A DNA stretch of 64,000 nt from Shinisaurus crocodilurus (Eukaryota; Chordata; Lepidosauria; Squamata; Shinisauridae), in assembly GCA_021292165.1 (NCBI GenBank), contig CM037878.1:255551921-255615920 (forward strand). Direction: 5' to 3'. Shown here one piece after another: positions 32,705-43,331 of the stretch. Position numbers and translations under genes: made by a program. The notes beneath the pieces are model-generated. The model was not told the origin of the DNA, searched no databases, and saw only the letters and a list, made by a program, of their open reading frames with translations. Within the stretch, counting starts at the first letter, position 1. Each line of letters starts with the position of its first letter.

Positions 32705-33587
32705 ATATTGGAGACTTGATTACTGTTCACAGCAGAGAGTTTTGTTTGTTTGTTTATCACACTCCATCTAAAATATCCAAAACTAACCAGGCATGATTAT
32801 AGCCGAGGTATTTGGCACGTTGGAGCACTCATCTGATTTATTGGGGCAGATTTGATACACTTACCTGTATCAGATATTATATGTGTAAGAAAATCAGACA
32901 ATTTAGTGCCAGGCCTCTTTCCTAGACACCAGTAAGCCTGAAACTCCCATTCTCTTCAGCTGGCTGAACAGCATTTTGAACCACAAGGTCTGTTTTATTG
33001 AAAATGCTGGGAGCTAAAGACCTGAAGCTTTGCCAGTCATAATGACAGATAATCTCGCCCTGGAGAGGTTCCACGCTACATCTTCACGATCTGTCACGGC
33101 AACACAACATTAAAAGGTTTCCTTTAAGGGCTGACTATAATTCAGCCCCTCCCTCCCTGTGGCCTGAGGCCCTCATCTTGGTGCAGACTGCCAGTAAGAG
33201 AGCAACTAGTGGAGGTGGGTTTTTCAAAGTGGACCCCTGTACGCTGAGAGCTGGACAAAAGCCACCATGCTATTTTACATCCCAGAAGCCAGGGAATGAC
33301 AACAGCTTTCATCAACTCAGTTTGGCTGCTGTCAAATTGGCAAGCTGATTGTGAGAGGAGTGATGCTTGTGATAATGACTGCCTTCCCCCTTCCTACAAA
33401 ATTGTTTTGCTACGGAAATGTTTATCCTTAACTCCCCAACCATATTATATGCAGCTTCCTGTTCTCATTTCTTTAACATCCAACCATGGGGTATACGGAA
33501 CCCCCTCTTCCCTACAGTCAAACTTAACATGGCTTCAAAATCTGGCTCTCTCACCATCCCAGGTGAAAAGACCAAAGCCTAAGGATA
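32705..33587. other. Repeat-poor block, candidate conserved 32940-33250
   Basis: Non-repetitive with CpGs retained (ATCTCGCCC, CCACGCTACATC, TTCACGATC, GTCACGGC). It contains a 7-bp stem GGGCTGA (33128-33134) and TCAGCCC (33142-33148) around an AT-rich loop. No exon is recognised. This is among the strongest candidates here for conserved regulatory DNA. Confidence 0.35.
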
Positions 33588-33799
33588 GCCTAAGGCAAGT
33601 GTTTCTCAACCTTGGGTCCCCAGATGTTTTTGGCCTACAACTCCCAGCATGCCCCAGCCAGCTATGCTGGCTGGGGCATGCTGGGAGTTGTAGGCCAAAA
33701 ACATCTGGGGACCCAAGGTTGAAAAACACTGGCCTAAGGGATCATTATCCTGATCATTCACAATGCCTAAGGATAGCCTAAGGGATCACTATCCTGATC
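33577..33799. repeat. Local duplication: filled and empty site
   Basis: The 35-bp block made of GCCTAAGGATAGCCTAAGG and GATCA(T/C)TATCCTGATC occurs at 33577-33595 plus 33740-33755, split by the MITE, and again uninterrupted at 33765-33799. The second copy is the pre-insertion form of the first. Confidence 0.85.
33596..33731. mobile_element. hAT foldback MITE, intact hairpin
   Basis: A 136-bp near-perfect hairpin. The left end is CAAGTGTTTCTCAACC and the right end is GGTTGAAAAACACTG. The arms carry GGGTCCCCAGATGTTTTTGG and its complement around a short loop near CCAGCTATGC. It is flanked by GCCTAAGG at 33588-33595 and 33732-33739, an exact 8-bp duplication. Short open frames on both strands here are by-products of the hairpin. 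Confidence 0.92.
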
Positions 33800-34857
33800 C
33801 CTTCCTGCTTTAAGCAACTCAGATCCAAGCAGGATGATCCTTCTTGGTGCCGAGTTATGGGTTGGGAGAAGTCATGATGGAAGTTAACACCATGGATAGC
33901 CATTTCCCTGAAAAGGGCTCACTTGGAACAAGTATTTATTTGTGAAAGGGCTTATGTTCTTGCTCCCTTACTCATCAGTATTTAGTGCCCATGGTTATCC
34001 CTGTAGATAGTATTTGGAAATATTTTTTTCTTGGATAATCACTTAACTTGCTACTGATTATGGATTATGAATTTGTGCTCCTTCTGAGCATGCAAAGGTC
34101 TCTGGCTGCAAGGTAACCTCAATTTAGAGGACAGGAGAGTATACTCATCATCTTTCTCTCCCCCCCCCCACACATAGACCACATTGATGGTCTTCCTTGG
34201 TCAGCAGGTGGCATGCAGGGAACTAATGGGGGATATTCTCCTTTGACACTCCCTCCAGGCCTCCTTCAGTTGTTGTTGTTGTTGTTGTTGTTGTTATTGT
34301 GGCATGAGGGATTTTTCTTCTTTTCCCAACTTGCTGCCAGTCACTGGCCATCCTCTGACTGTGGTTGTGCAGTGACTGGCCATGGGGACAGAAGCATCTG
34401 CATGATCCAATGGGACAGAATAAGCCACCTCTCCACAGATAGCATATCTGCATCACATTCATACAAAATAGGCCATCTGAAGCTATTAAACTAAAAGAGA
34501 GTTTAAAAAAAGAAGGAACTGCTGAATCCCACACACATTAAGGGAAAAAAAACTGTTGCCCAGTAGCTCTGTGTGTCTGTGTGAGGTGCTTGCTTGGCAG
34601 CCAGCATAAGGAAACTGATGGCCAGAGGATTGGGGGAAAGCGGGGGCAGAAGGAGGAAAAAGGCCAGGCCATATGGCTATTGACCTCTGGTAGGGGACTT
34701 CTTGCTCCCATTGCACCTTCAAGAGGCTGAGAATCCCGAAGGTTAGGACAAGAAAGGCACATTATGTCTTTGCGCACATACAATTCTGCATGAATCAAAT
34801 AAGAACAACATTTGATTTGGCGGGGCGGCAGCAATGTGAATCAGCATTGAGACTTGA
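33800..34857. other. No gene recognised
   Basis: Unique-looking sequence with a C run near 34151-34160 and a (TTG)n array, listed separately. No exon is identified. Confidence 0.3.
34269..34294. repeat. (TTG)n microsatellite
   Basis: About nine TTG units. Confidence 0.95.
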
Positions 34858-34865
34858 GCTGGTAC

Positions 34866-35617
34866 CAGGACCGGTGCAGGGCAGTTTGGCGCCCTAGGCT
34901 AAATTATATTTAGCGCCCCCCCTCTCGTGCTGTGGGGGGGGCTCAGGAAAGCAGCCCTGCTCTGCAACCTCCCGCCCCCCCCGCCGCCACCAGACCCCCA
35001 CACACACGCTGCCGCTGCCGCTGCCGCTGCCACTGCCGTCCCCACCTACCTTCCCACGCCTCCTCCGAAAAGGGACCCCCGCGCTCTGTTTTTGGCCGGG
35101 GGAAACCAGAGCAACAGGGCTGTTTAAGCCCTGTTGCCCTGGTTCTTCCCGCCAAAACAGAGCGCGGGCGGGGCTCCGGTAACCGCGGAGAAGGTAGGTG
35201 TCGGGGGGGGAGGCGGCGCGGAGGAGAGGCGAAGCGAGGCGAGGTGGGGGGGAGGCGGCGGGGGGGAGGCGTCGCAGAGGCGAAGCGAGACGAGGTGGGG
35301 GGAGGCGGCGCGGGGGGGAGGCGGCGCAGAGGCGAAGCGAGACGAGGTGGGGGGGAGGCGGCGCGGGGGGGAGGCGGCGCAGAGGCGAAGCGAGGTGGGA
35401 GGCGGCGCGGAGGCGAGGCAAGGTGGGGGGGAGGCGCCCAGGCTCGGCCCCACCACTACTCCGGGCGCAATCCCCCGCACTGACCTGGCTTTCTCGGAGA
35501 GGCGGGCGGGCAGGGCAGGAGCGCGCCGGCAGCGAAGAGGAGCGCAGCGTTCTGCGCCCTCTTCCGCTACGCGCCCTAGGCAACAGCCTAGTTGGCCTAG
35601 CGGTAGCGCCAGCCCTG
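34866..35617. mobile_element. GC-rich non-autonomous hAT element, copy 2
   Basis: A 752-bp element from CAGGACCGGTGCAGGGC to GGTAGCGCCAGCCCTG, flanked by GCTGGTAC at 34858-34865 and 35618-35625, an exact 8-bp duplication. It shares both ends and the central hairpin (35104-35121 with 35127-35144) with 13481-14015. It is longer because of an internal ~52-bp tandem repeat and a (GCTGCC)5 run at 35008-35038. The interior is very CpG-rich. The 229-codon frame on the minus strand is proline/serine-rich low-complexity sequence, not an enzyme. Confidence 0.9.
35226..35440. repeat. ~52-bp GC-rich minisatellite inside the hAT element
   Basis: Units begin GAGGCGAAGCGAG at about 35226, 35277, 35329 and 35382, giving spacings of 51, 52 and 53 bp, with a partial unit beyond. 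Copy 1 of the element lacks the array. Confidence 0.85.
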
Positions 35618-35625
35618 GCTGGTAC

Positions 35626-36016
35626 ATCATCCAGCCATATCCCTGTGGCATAGGAAAGGTATAGAGGGAGCAGAGAAATACATTGCTGTTGCTGTTGTTG
35701 AGGCAGGATCCAGCCCTGAGTAATTTAGTGAAAAGGATTAGTGTCATTATACAATTTTCTCTCTGTCAGATCTACTGTTGCCCCACTTGCCTTTATGCTC
35801 AGAGATACAGTAGATATCTGGGCATATATAACTGGAAGCTTTTTGAAGACTCCTATTGTTTCCTGGGTTACCACATGGACAGGGCGAAGAGAGCTGAAGA
35901 GTGAAATTAATTATTTTATTATTGTTGGTGTAACCATGAGGGCTAGGAAATTGTTCTTTGTTCCAAACTAAAATTCAGTTCTTGGAAATCTGATCAATGG
36001 ACTTCTTCCTTAATTA
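35626..36016. other. No gene recognised
   Basis: Unique-looking sequence with no feature seen. Confidence 0.3.
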
Positions 36017-36296
36017 GGGATAGAGGAGAAATTCATTTCAGCTTGTCTTGAATGAGAATTTACCCCCCAGAACTGAACGCAGACCAGAATGTATACTTTT
36101 GAAAAATGCTGACAACAATTAATTGGAGAAAAATAGTGCACAATCAATGCATACCTTTGGGGAAAATACACACAAAAATACACACAAATATTCATATGAA
36201 AAGAAAAGAACAAAGCTCACAATCTAATACAGCCATGAGCTAGAACGAACTTTGAGGTTGAAGTTGGAGAACCTCAATGAGCTCAATTAGTATCCC
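36017..36296. mobile_element. TA-GGGATG family element with both ends
   Basis: TA|GGGATAGAGGAGAAATTC at the left and AGCTCAATTAGTATCCC|TA at the right, with TA at 36015-36016 and 36297-36298. The interior has GAACTGAACGCAGACC and TTTGAAAAATGC, shared with 22249-22857. Confidence 0.75.
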
Positions 36297-36298
36297 TA

Positions 36299-37109
36299 TC
36301 AGATGCAGCAATTATATGGGTTATGTTGCAAGACAGCTTTGCTGTTCTGATTTTAGTTCTGATCATGCCCCGTTCCTTGAACCACAGCCTACATTCTTGC
36401 CTATCCTTCATGACAGTTCACCCATTTCAGATTCTGAAGCCAAACCATCCTCAGTCATCTGTTGATCTCCCACCCATTATTCGGGACTTCCAGTCCTTTG
36501 CCATATAGTGGATCTCATCCTCCCATTGATGCAGATCTGTCTGCTCAATACTTCTGACAATATTTAGAGAACGCTGTTAAGGATCAAGGATTCTCAGGCT
36601 CTGAAAGGGGGAGGAAGAAGATACTGCCCTACACACAGAATTTTGCTATGAGTCAAATGAACCATGAACACAGATATCACTTCCTTCCCTGAAAAGCTGT
36701 CATCAGCCAGCCAACAAAATGGGGCTCCTTTTGTGCTGAACACTACACAAACTAAAACTCCAATGAACAGCTGCATTGAATGTCAGAATCAAGTGAGTTG
36801 GCTTTGTAACTTCAGACTGAAAATTAGACTGGACAAAACACTAGAGAATATGCTGTCAGGAGCAAGCCAGATGTAGCGTGGAGAGGACAAGATGACCTAA
36901 TAATCTTTCAATTTATAACAGTAGAAGCATCAATTCTCCTGGAAAGACTACAATTTGAAAGTTCCTTTGGAACTGTTAAAATTCCAGAAGCATTTGAGCC
37001 ATTTGGAAGCAAGCACGAACTATTTATGTAACACACACGCACACTTTTGCATCCAAAACTCTAGTTTTTGATTTGTGTATGTGGGCGCATGTGGGGGGGC
37101 ATTATCCCA
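36299..37109. other. No gene recognised
   Basis: Unique-looking sequence with no exon identified. Confidence 0.3.
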
Positions 37110-37650
37110 AGCCAACTTTGCAAATACCTGCAAAAACGCCAGGGTTCCCAGATGGCAATCGGGTGTCATTGCAACCCCTGGACTGTTTCCCTTGCAAACA
37201 CTGGCAATTGTGGATGGCAATGATGCATCCACTTTCCCCCTACTTCACTTGCAAATCCAAATGAAGGTGCCAAGAGGCACAAACATTGCTACATCTCCAT
37301 ATTGCTTCATTTTCAATGAGAAGCAGGGGTGCCAACAGGATCAGGCAGTCTAAGTATGACTTGCAACCTTCTACATTACTTCCCTTGCAAATACTGGCAG
37401 TGGAGCCAAAGGTACCCAGAGCAGATGCCAGCCATTGATGCATTTCCCAGACTTTTCCCATTGCAAACACACAGAGAGATGCCAAGGAGACCAATCAAAG
37501 CCAGCAATTGCTTAAAAAAAAAGCCCCTTGCATTACTTCCCCTGCAAATAATGGCAATTGTGCCAAGGTGCCCAGATGGCATTCCAGCATCATCATCTTC
37601 TGCCCTTTTCCCTAGTAAACACTGTCAATGACACCAAACCATCCAGAAGG
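37110..37650. repeat. Strongly diverged tandem array
   Basis: A unit of the form TTCCCTTGCAAA(C/T)ACTGGCAATTGTGCCAAGGTGCCCAGATGGCA recurs with decay. Unit starts are near 37119, 37187, 37247, 37308, 37378, 37453, 37537 and 37607, so the period is about 60-84 bp. Units share TTGCAAAT, (A/T)GGCAATTG and GCCAAGG blocks. Open frames on both strands across it arise from the periodicity. Confidence 0.6.
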
Positions 37651-38966
37651 GAGATTAGAAACCATTTAAAAAATCCCTTAGTTGAGAGAATGAGATATTT
37701 AGCTTGCACGTGCAATCAGTGAAGACTATTCCCCTAGCAAAACTGAGGCATTCAGGTTTTCATTTTTGACTGCTTTCCCCTGTGATACTCAAAAATGCGT
37801 CTATATCGATAGCTTCAACCTCAGTTGGCCAACCAACAGTCTAGCTGTCTTATGTTGACATTTATTCTGTCATCTATTTTATTTTGTCCATGGTTTTGTC
37901 CTATTGATTATTATGCACCATCTTGAGATATCCCAGTTCTACTGCTGTAATTCAGTTCAGACATTGTGTGGGAGGCATCTCAGATTTATCTCCTTCCTGT
38001 GGCATATATTCTGCTGCATATTGCACCCTTATTTAAAGTCTTCAGTAAAGTTCATTAAAACAAACAAACAAACAACCTTGTTTCTATTGTCTGTGATTCC
38101 AACAGCCCCCACCACCCCAAGTAGCAATAACTCCTAATCAAAGTCAAATTCTGGTTCATTCCCCAAATGGGCTCAGAGTTCTAAAGCTATAGCTGGTGCA
38201 AAGAGACAAAGTCACTACAGAAGCCATAATATGCACTGATGGAGCTTAATTCAGTTTGAAATGAGCATGTCAGGTTTAGAATTTGCACTGGCATCAAATC
38301 TCAGGCCAGACCCTGCTTTTGTGAGGCAACCAGCCGCTGAGACCTATGCACTACTTCGTATTAGGTCAACATGTAGCTCAAATACAGCTGATTCAGATCT
38401 CATATCTGAAGCCCCATAACTGCTTGCAAGGCAATGGTGACTTGTTTGAAGTTTTCTTAGATAAGGAAGAATGAGTGTTTTGAAAGCTAGCAGGTTCAGC
38501 AGCCTTTGGTCCCCTTGACATTTAACTGCCAACTTCTTACTCAATGAGACTTTTTGCTGTTGAGGTTAAACTGGTGAGTGAGTCTTCTTGTTGGTTTAAA
38601 TTTATAAACCACTCCCTCCCGAATGATCGGATGAGGAAGAACAAATGTTATGTGTCTCAAAAGCGGAGGAAATTTTCTCAAATTGTATCAATGAAATTTG
38701 CCTAGTCTTTGCCAGCATCGAAGCCCTATTCAGGTGTTTTGATTTTGTGCAGAGTCAACACATGAGGAGAGGGAGTGTGCTGGCCCTGCCCCCTCCATTG
38801 ACATGTTCATGGCCCTCTACATGGAGAGGGTGACTTTCTCAAGAGGAGGGCCTCCTGTATGCATGGAGGCTGTCCATACAATTCAGAACACTGGGAAATC
38901 AGCATTCTGAATTGTGCTTCATGGATACAGGAGGCTCTCCTCTTCAGAAACTCTATGAGTTTCTCA
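37651..38966. other. No gene recognised
   Basis: About 1.3 kb of unique-looking sequence. A short (AAAC)n run lies near 38058-38075. No exon is identified. Confidence 0.3.
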
Positions 38967-39397
38967 GGGATGTATGAGAATTCCATTTCAGTTCGCAAAT
39001 CACTCAAAAATGCCCTGTTCACAATCCTGAATGCAAACAGAAGCACATTGTCTCTGAAAATGTTCGCAAATTCCTGAACTTGCCTTTATTGTCCACAAAA
39101 TATGTACTTGAAAAATGCATAACTTTCTCAAAATATGCAACTTTCTCAAAATGCACCCATTTTAAATCACCCATACTTTAATCTTTGGCGGAAATGTATG
39201 CAATTTTGGAAATTTGCACAAATTTGGGAATTGCTTGCACAACTTCCATGATCAATAGCTGTACATTTTGCACAGCTTCCCTGTTCTCGCAAAACGAATA
39301 GCAATCGCAAATGCAAGAACAAATCGAGGATAGATGAGCAGCGAGCTGATGTTCAGAGAATCTTGGCGACCTCGAACACTGCTCATTCACCCATCCC
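38967..39397. mobile_element. TA-GGGATG family element
   Basis: Starts GGGATGTATGAGAATTCC and ends ATTCACCCATCCC. The interior repeats TGCATAACTTTCTCAAAATATGCAAC-type blocks and GAATGCAAACAGAAGC. The flanks are CA and TG rather than TA. Confidence 0.7.
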
Positions 39398-40732
39398 TGT
39401 CAGGGCAGTGAAAGCAATGATAGAGAGGACAGGGCTGGTGTGCTCACCCTCTTTGCATAGTTACTCTACACAGAATCAGAATGCCTAAATAAGGATCACA
39501 TCTATATGGCCTTAACACAACAGTTAATGTGCATTTATTTTGAACTCCTGCTCACCTCAATGCTTCTTACTCCCAATGAAGTATGCATAATTGAAGTAAC
39601 CCTATTTTTTAAACCCAAATTTGAATGCTGAATTAAACCTGTGTTTGCCATGTTAAGCAGCAAACTAGGAAGCTGTAATGTGATGAGAAGTCATGGGGGG
39701 GATTCAGGAGCAAAAATTTTTAAAAAAAGATCTGGGCAGTATGCTAATGAAAGATGCTACTTATAGGATTGCAGCGACTTACTCACCCAAGAGATGTGTT
39801 TTAAAAGATTCTGTTTAACCCATTTCAGTTTCAGTAGGCATAGCATCTGTTCTAGCAGCAGCTGTTTACATTCCTTACAGCTGTCAAACCAGTAGAGCCA
39901 TAGTGTACTCTAACATTGATTCCCTCAAAGAAAAAGAAAAATACAGATAGTAAAAATGCCAAATACAGATAGTAGCTGCTACTCACATCCCTAGTAACCA
40001 AGCAATCTCCTTTCCCTGCTTCTGTTTGCAGAAACAAATTTGAAACTTTGCCCAGTTGCAAACATCTCCCTGATTTCATGTAGTGTAAACACGGACAGAA
40101 AATGAAAGGCTGTATCCAAGCTTTAAATGCCTCATACTTTGATTAAAAATGTTTTTGTCAATTATGGATTGATTTTTGCTGCTCATTAAGGTGATGGATG
40201 TCGAGGCTGATAGAGGTGATATTTTACCTAGCAGCGGCATGCCATGATGATGATGAGCCCCTTTCTGGCATCCAGTTTGCCACTTCTGATTTAATGGGCC
40301 CAATTGGGATAACATGGGACAAGGATTGTATGGAACAGAAAATGCTGCAGTCCATTGTGAATAGAGGTACTAACTCAGAAACACATCACCTGCCAACAAT
40401 TTGCCAAAGGGACTAACTAATCCCTCTTATGCAGAAGTGCAGGGGATTTGCTTAAAAGAGGCTTATGTGGGATGTGCACATCTGGCCCTTATCAGTCGAA
40501 TGCATTGGTTATTCAACATATCTTGGCCTTGTGTTCTAATTCTGAGTCTGCCCATATTAAGGAGAAAGAGGTGCAATTCCCTAGCTTTAGGAGAGCCTGG
40601 GGAATAAACAAGGATAAAACACAGCAGTCTTGCCTGCTTCTTTTCCCAAGCCAAGTTTCCCTGCATTATGGTGGCCTACTATATTTTCCCCTATCAAACA
40701 GAAAAGTGAGTCACAGATACTCCTTGAGCCAC
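39398..40732. other. No gene recognised
   Basis: Unique-looking sequence. 39900-40090 has some resemblance to the AT-rich family near its CACATCCCTA motif but cannot be bounded. Confidence 0.3.
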
Positions 40733-40876
40733 CAGAGTAGCATTCCCCAACCAAGTGCCCTCCAGATGTTTGGACTACAACTCACATAATCCCTGGCCAT
40801 TGGCCATCTGGGTGGAGTTGCTGGAGGTTGGAATTCAAAACATCTGGAGGGTGCCATGCCAGAGAAGTCTGCACTA
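40733..40876. mobile_element. hAT foldback MITE
   Basis: CAGAGTAGCATTCCCCAACC, CCAGATGTTTGGACTACAAC, and the facing GTTGGAATTCAAAACATCTGG and GAGGGTGCC form an imperfect hairpin. The termini are worn and no target duplication is readable. Confidence 0.7.
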
Positions 40877-41011
40877 GAAGCAGCTAGAAAAGCCAGAAGT
40901 GGACAAGGCACATCTTCAACATGATAGGACAACACTACCAGGTAAGTGCAGACATGTTCAAATCCCTTCTGAGCATATCGTAAGTTTCCTCAGCCTTGTT
41001 TCTGTACATAT
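40877..41011. other. No gene recognised
   Basis: Short unique spacer. Confidence 0.3.
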
Positions 41012-41152
41012 GCATGGGTGAGAATCTTGTTTCACTTCAGTTTTATAGGAATTTACCAAATTCATGAAGTTCTCTAGGATCGGGACAAAAGAGAACCGGA
41101 GATTAACAAAATTTGAAGTGGGAGAATCTGAAATGGATGGATTTGTCTATCC
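41012..41152. mobile_element. TA-GGGATG family, short copy
   Basis: GGGTGAGAATCTTGTTTCAC at the left and GGATGGATTTGTCTATCC at the right, with AATTTACCAAATTCATGAAG inside. It is about 140 bp and matches 41875-42025 over its whole length (TTTACCAAAATTTGCAAAG; GAACTTGAGATTTTTG). Confidence 0.65.
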
Positions 41153-41171
41153 AGGCCCAGAGCTATGCGTA

Positions 41172-41480
41172 GGGATGTATGGATTTTGTTAAAACCGTTC
41201 TGTCTCTGTTTCATAGATTGTCATGCATCTTTCATTCCATTATCTGCTCATTGATGGAATCCAATTTTTTGTACAAGGATTTCAGTCATTTGCAAATGCA
41301 CATTTGCGTTACTGCACACTTGTGCTAATCTCCCCCAAAAGTTAAAAACACACTCAAAACTGATCTGCAAATCTCTGGAATCTACGCAACTGGGGGGAAA
41401 GCCAGTCTGCTGTGGAATCTGCATGTCAGATTCATAGAAATCTGAACTCATTTGAATCCATTGTAGATTTCTCCAACATA
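41172..41480. mobile_element. TA-GGGATG family element
   Basis: TA|GGGATGTATGGATTTTG at the left, then AAATGCACATTTGCG and ACTCATTTGAATCCATTG. The right border is approximate. Confidence 0.55.
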
Positions 41481-41639
41481 CCTACCTATGTGTGCTTTGC
41501 TCTTAAAAGTCTGGGTTTGCATCGCTGTGTACTCAACATGTTAGTGCTGAATTAGGGTTGCCGCCTCTTTTATTCTGACAAGCTCCTCTTGTATAGCAGC
41601 TATGTGCCCGGCAGTTACAACATGGACCTTTTCATTCTG
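41481..41639. other. No gene recognised
   Basis: Short unique spacer. Confidence 0.3.
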
Positions 41640-41838
41640 GGAATCATAGAAAAGTAGAGTTGGAAGGGGCCGCCTACAAGACCATTGAGTCCAACCCCCT
41701 GCTCAATGCAGGAATCCAGGTCAAAGCATCCCTGACAGATGGCTGTCCAGCTGCACCTTGAATGCCTCCAGATTGGGAGAGCCCACCACCTCCCTATGTA
41801 GTTGGTTCCATTGTCTTATTGCTCTGACAGTCAGGAAA
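41640..41838 (-). mobile_element. CR1 LINE 3' end
   Basis: On the minus strand: GCAATAAGACAATGGAACC, CTCCCAATCTGGAGGC, AGGTGCAGCTGGACAGCC, TGCATTGAGCAGGGGGTTGG, CCCCTTCCAACTCTAC and ATGATTCC. This is the well-known amniote CR1 3' UTR with its ATTCTATGATTC-type terminus. It provides the donor sequence for the tail of the 5S/CR1 SINEs. Confidence 0.92.
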
Positions 41839-41874
41839 TTTTTCAGTACTTATTGAATTTGGCTGGTGCAGATG

Positions 41875-42025
41875 GGTGAGAATTTCGTTGCAGTTAATTT
41901 TCGCTAAGCATTTACCAAAATTTGCAAAGTTCTTCAAATTTGGAGAAAAAAGAACTTGAGATTTTTGAAAGAAGAAAAAAAAATCTAATGTGGAGGAATA
42001 CAAAATGGACAGATTCACTCATCCC
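41875..42025. mobile_element. TA-GGGATG family, short copy
   Basis: GATGGGTGAGAATTTCGTTG at the left and AGATTCACTCATCCC|TA at the right, with AATGTGGAGGAATAC inside. Paired with 41012-41152 it defines a short ~145-bp subfamily. Confidence 0.7.
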
Positions 42026-42075
42026 TATAAACTTTTTGCCTGCACTCAGCAAAGCAGACTGTAGCACATCTCCTT

Positions 42076-42320
42076 TCAGTGTGGCGTAGTGGTGAGAGTG
42101 TTGGCCTGGGACTTGGGTGATCCGGGTTCTAGTCCCCGCTCAGCCATGAAACTCACTGGGTGACTTTGGGCCAGTTACTGACTCTCAGCCTAACCTACCT
42201 CACAGGGTTGTTGTGAGGATAAAATGGAGGGGAAGAGGAGGATTATGTAAACTGCCTTGGGTTCCTTGCAGGAAAAAAGTCGGGGTATAAAATATAATAA
42301 ATAAATAAATAAATAAATAT
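42076..42320 (+). mobile_element. tRNA-derived SINE, full length
   Basis: Head CAGTGTGGCGTAGTGGTGAG, box B GGGTTCTAGTCCCC, body ACTCTCAGCCTAACCTACC and CACAGGGTTGTTGTGAGG, L2-like end CTGCCTTGGGTTCCTTGCAGG, then an (AAAT)n tail. Box A and box B allow pol III transcription of an intact source copy. This is the best complete copy in the window. Confidence 0.92.
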
Positions 42321-42540
42321 TTCACCTTGCAGGTGAACTAGTGTGCAAGAATGTCCTGATGTGCAGAGAAGCTGAGGACAAACAAGATTAGATATAGATC
42401 TTGGCCTAGAGATAGATATATTCTTCTGTTAACCTGGTGAGGAAGGGGAGGTGTGCAGTATCCTGAAAGGAAGTCACCTTGCTCAACCAAGACATTCTAC
42501 CTGAAACAGAGGCCCAAGGGCCAGCTCAGCAGTGCAAGAA
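42321..42540. other. No gene recognised
   Basis: Unique spacer with no feature seen. Confidence 0.3.
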
Positions 42541-42548
42541 CTTTAAAG

Positions 42549-42843
42549 CTGGGGTGGGAACCTTAGGCCTGCAGGCCAAATTAGGCCCTCCAGGATTCCT
42601 CAGGTGACCACACACCCTTTTCTGCTGATTGTTTGGTGGTTTCCCAGCTTTTGCACAGTTTTTTTTTTAACTCATTCTAAAAGTTGAAATGCATCTCCTA
42701 AGGCTTAACTCCTACCGGTAAGAGTTTTCGGCTAAAATATGCTGGTATTTTTTTACTGCTTTTGGCCTTGCCCACCACTGGAATACCAGCCCCAAGATCT
42801 TCTCCAAAATTGAATTCAGTCTGAAAGAGGTTCCCTACCACTG
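42549..42843. mobile_element. Non-autonomous hAT element with 8-bp duplication
   Basis: 295 bp from CTGGGGTGGGAACC to GAGGTTCCCTACCACTG, flanked by CTTTAAAG at 42541-42548 and 42844-42851, an exact 8-bp duplication. A relative starts at 63691 and shares CTCCTAAGGCTTAA, TTTGGCC and CCGCCCACCACTGGAAT-type sequence. No transposase is present. Confidence 0.88.
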
Positions 42844-42851
42844 CTTTAAAG

Positions 42852-43323
42852 TCTTTCACCATTAAGACACCAATTCCTGCCTTCATCTATCCCCGCTTTC
42901 CTACTTCTTCATCCTGCTACATGGCAGGGCTGCCCTAGGAAGCTGCTCAGTTCACTGTTGTCCATATGCTGCTGATGCAGAAAGGATTGCATGCTTGGTC
43001 ACTCAAGTTCAGCAAGGAGGAATGTTATCTAGGAAGAGAATTCAAGGAGTAAAGAGGAGCAATTTGTACCCCAATCCTAATTGCTGAGTACCAAGAGCAG
43101 CCTGCATGCTGACAGCAGGTGTGACGGTATGGAACAATATATCCTAATCTGACTTGCCTTGCACGGCAGCACTACTGCAAGCACAATTGCACCCCTGCTC
43201 TATATGCTGAGCAAGACATTATGGTTATCTATACTAACCATTCCAACTTTGCAGCTACAAAAATGGTTCTTGAATATTTTCCCTTTTAAATTTTGTTTTT
43301 AAAAGCTTGGGCAGATGCGTTTG
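42852..43323. other. No gene recognised
   Basis: Unique-looking sequence with no exon identified. Confidence 0.3.
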
Positions 43324-43331
43324 GTATCTCC

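Noticed and set aside
33296..33781. 161-codon frame with a mirrored partner on the other strand
   Set aside because: The repeated peptide comes from the two arms of the hAT hairpin at 33596-33731.
34894..35583. 229-codon minus-strand frame rich in proline, alanine and serine
   Set aside because: It lies wholly in the GC-rich hAT element and its tandem repeat, where stop codons are rare in every frame. Several overlapping frames are equally open.
37110..37650. CRISPR-like regularly spaced repeats
   Set aside because: Units are contiguous, highly diverged and without unique spacers, in a vertebrate genome. It is a decayed tandem array.
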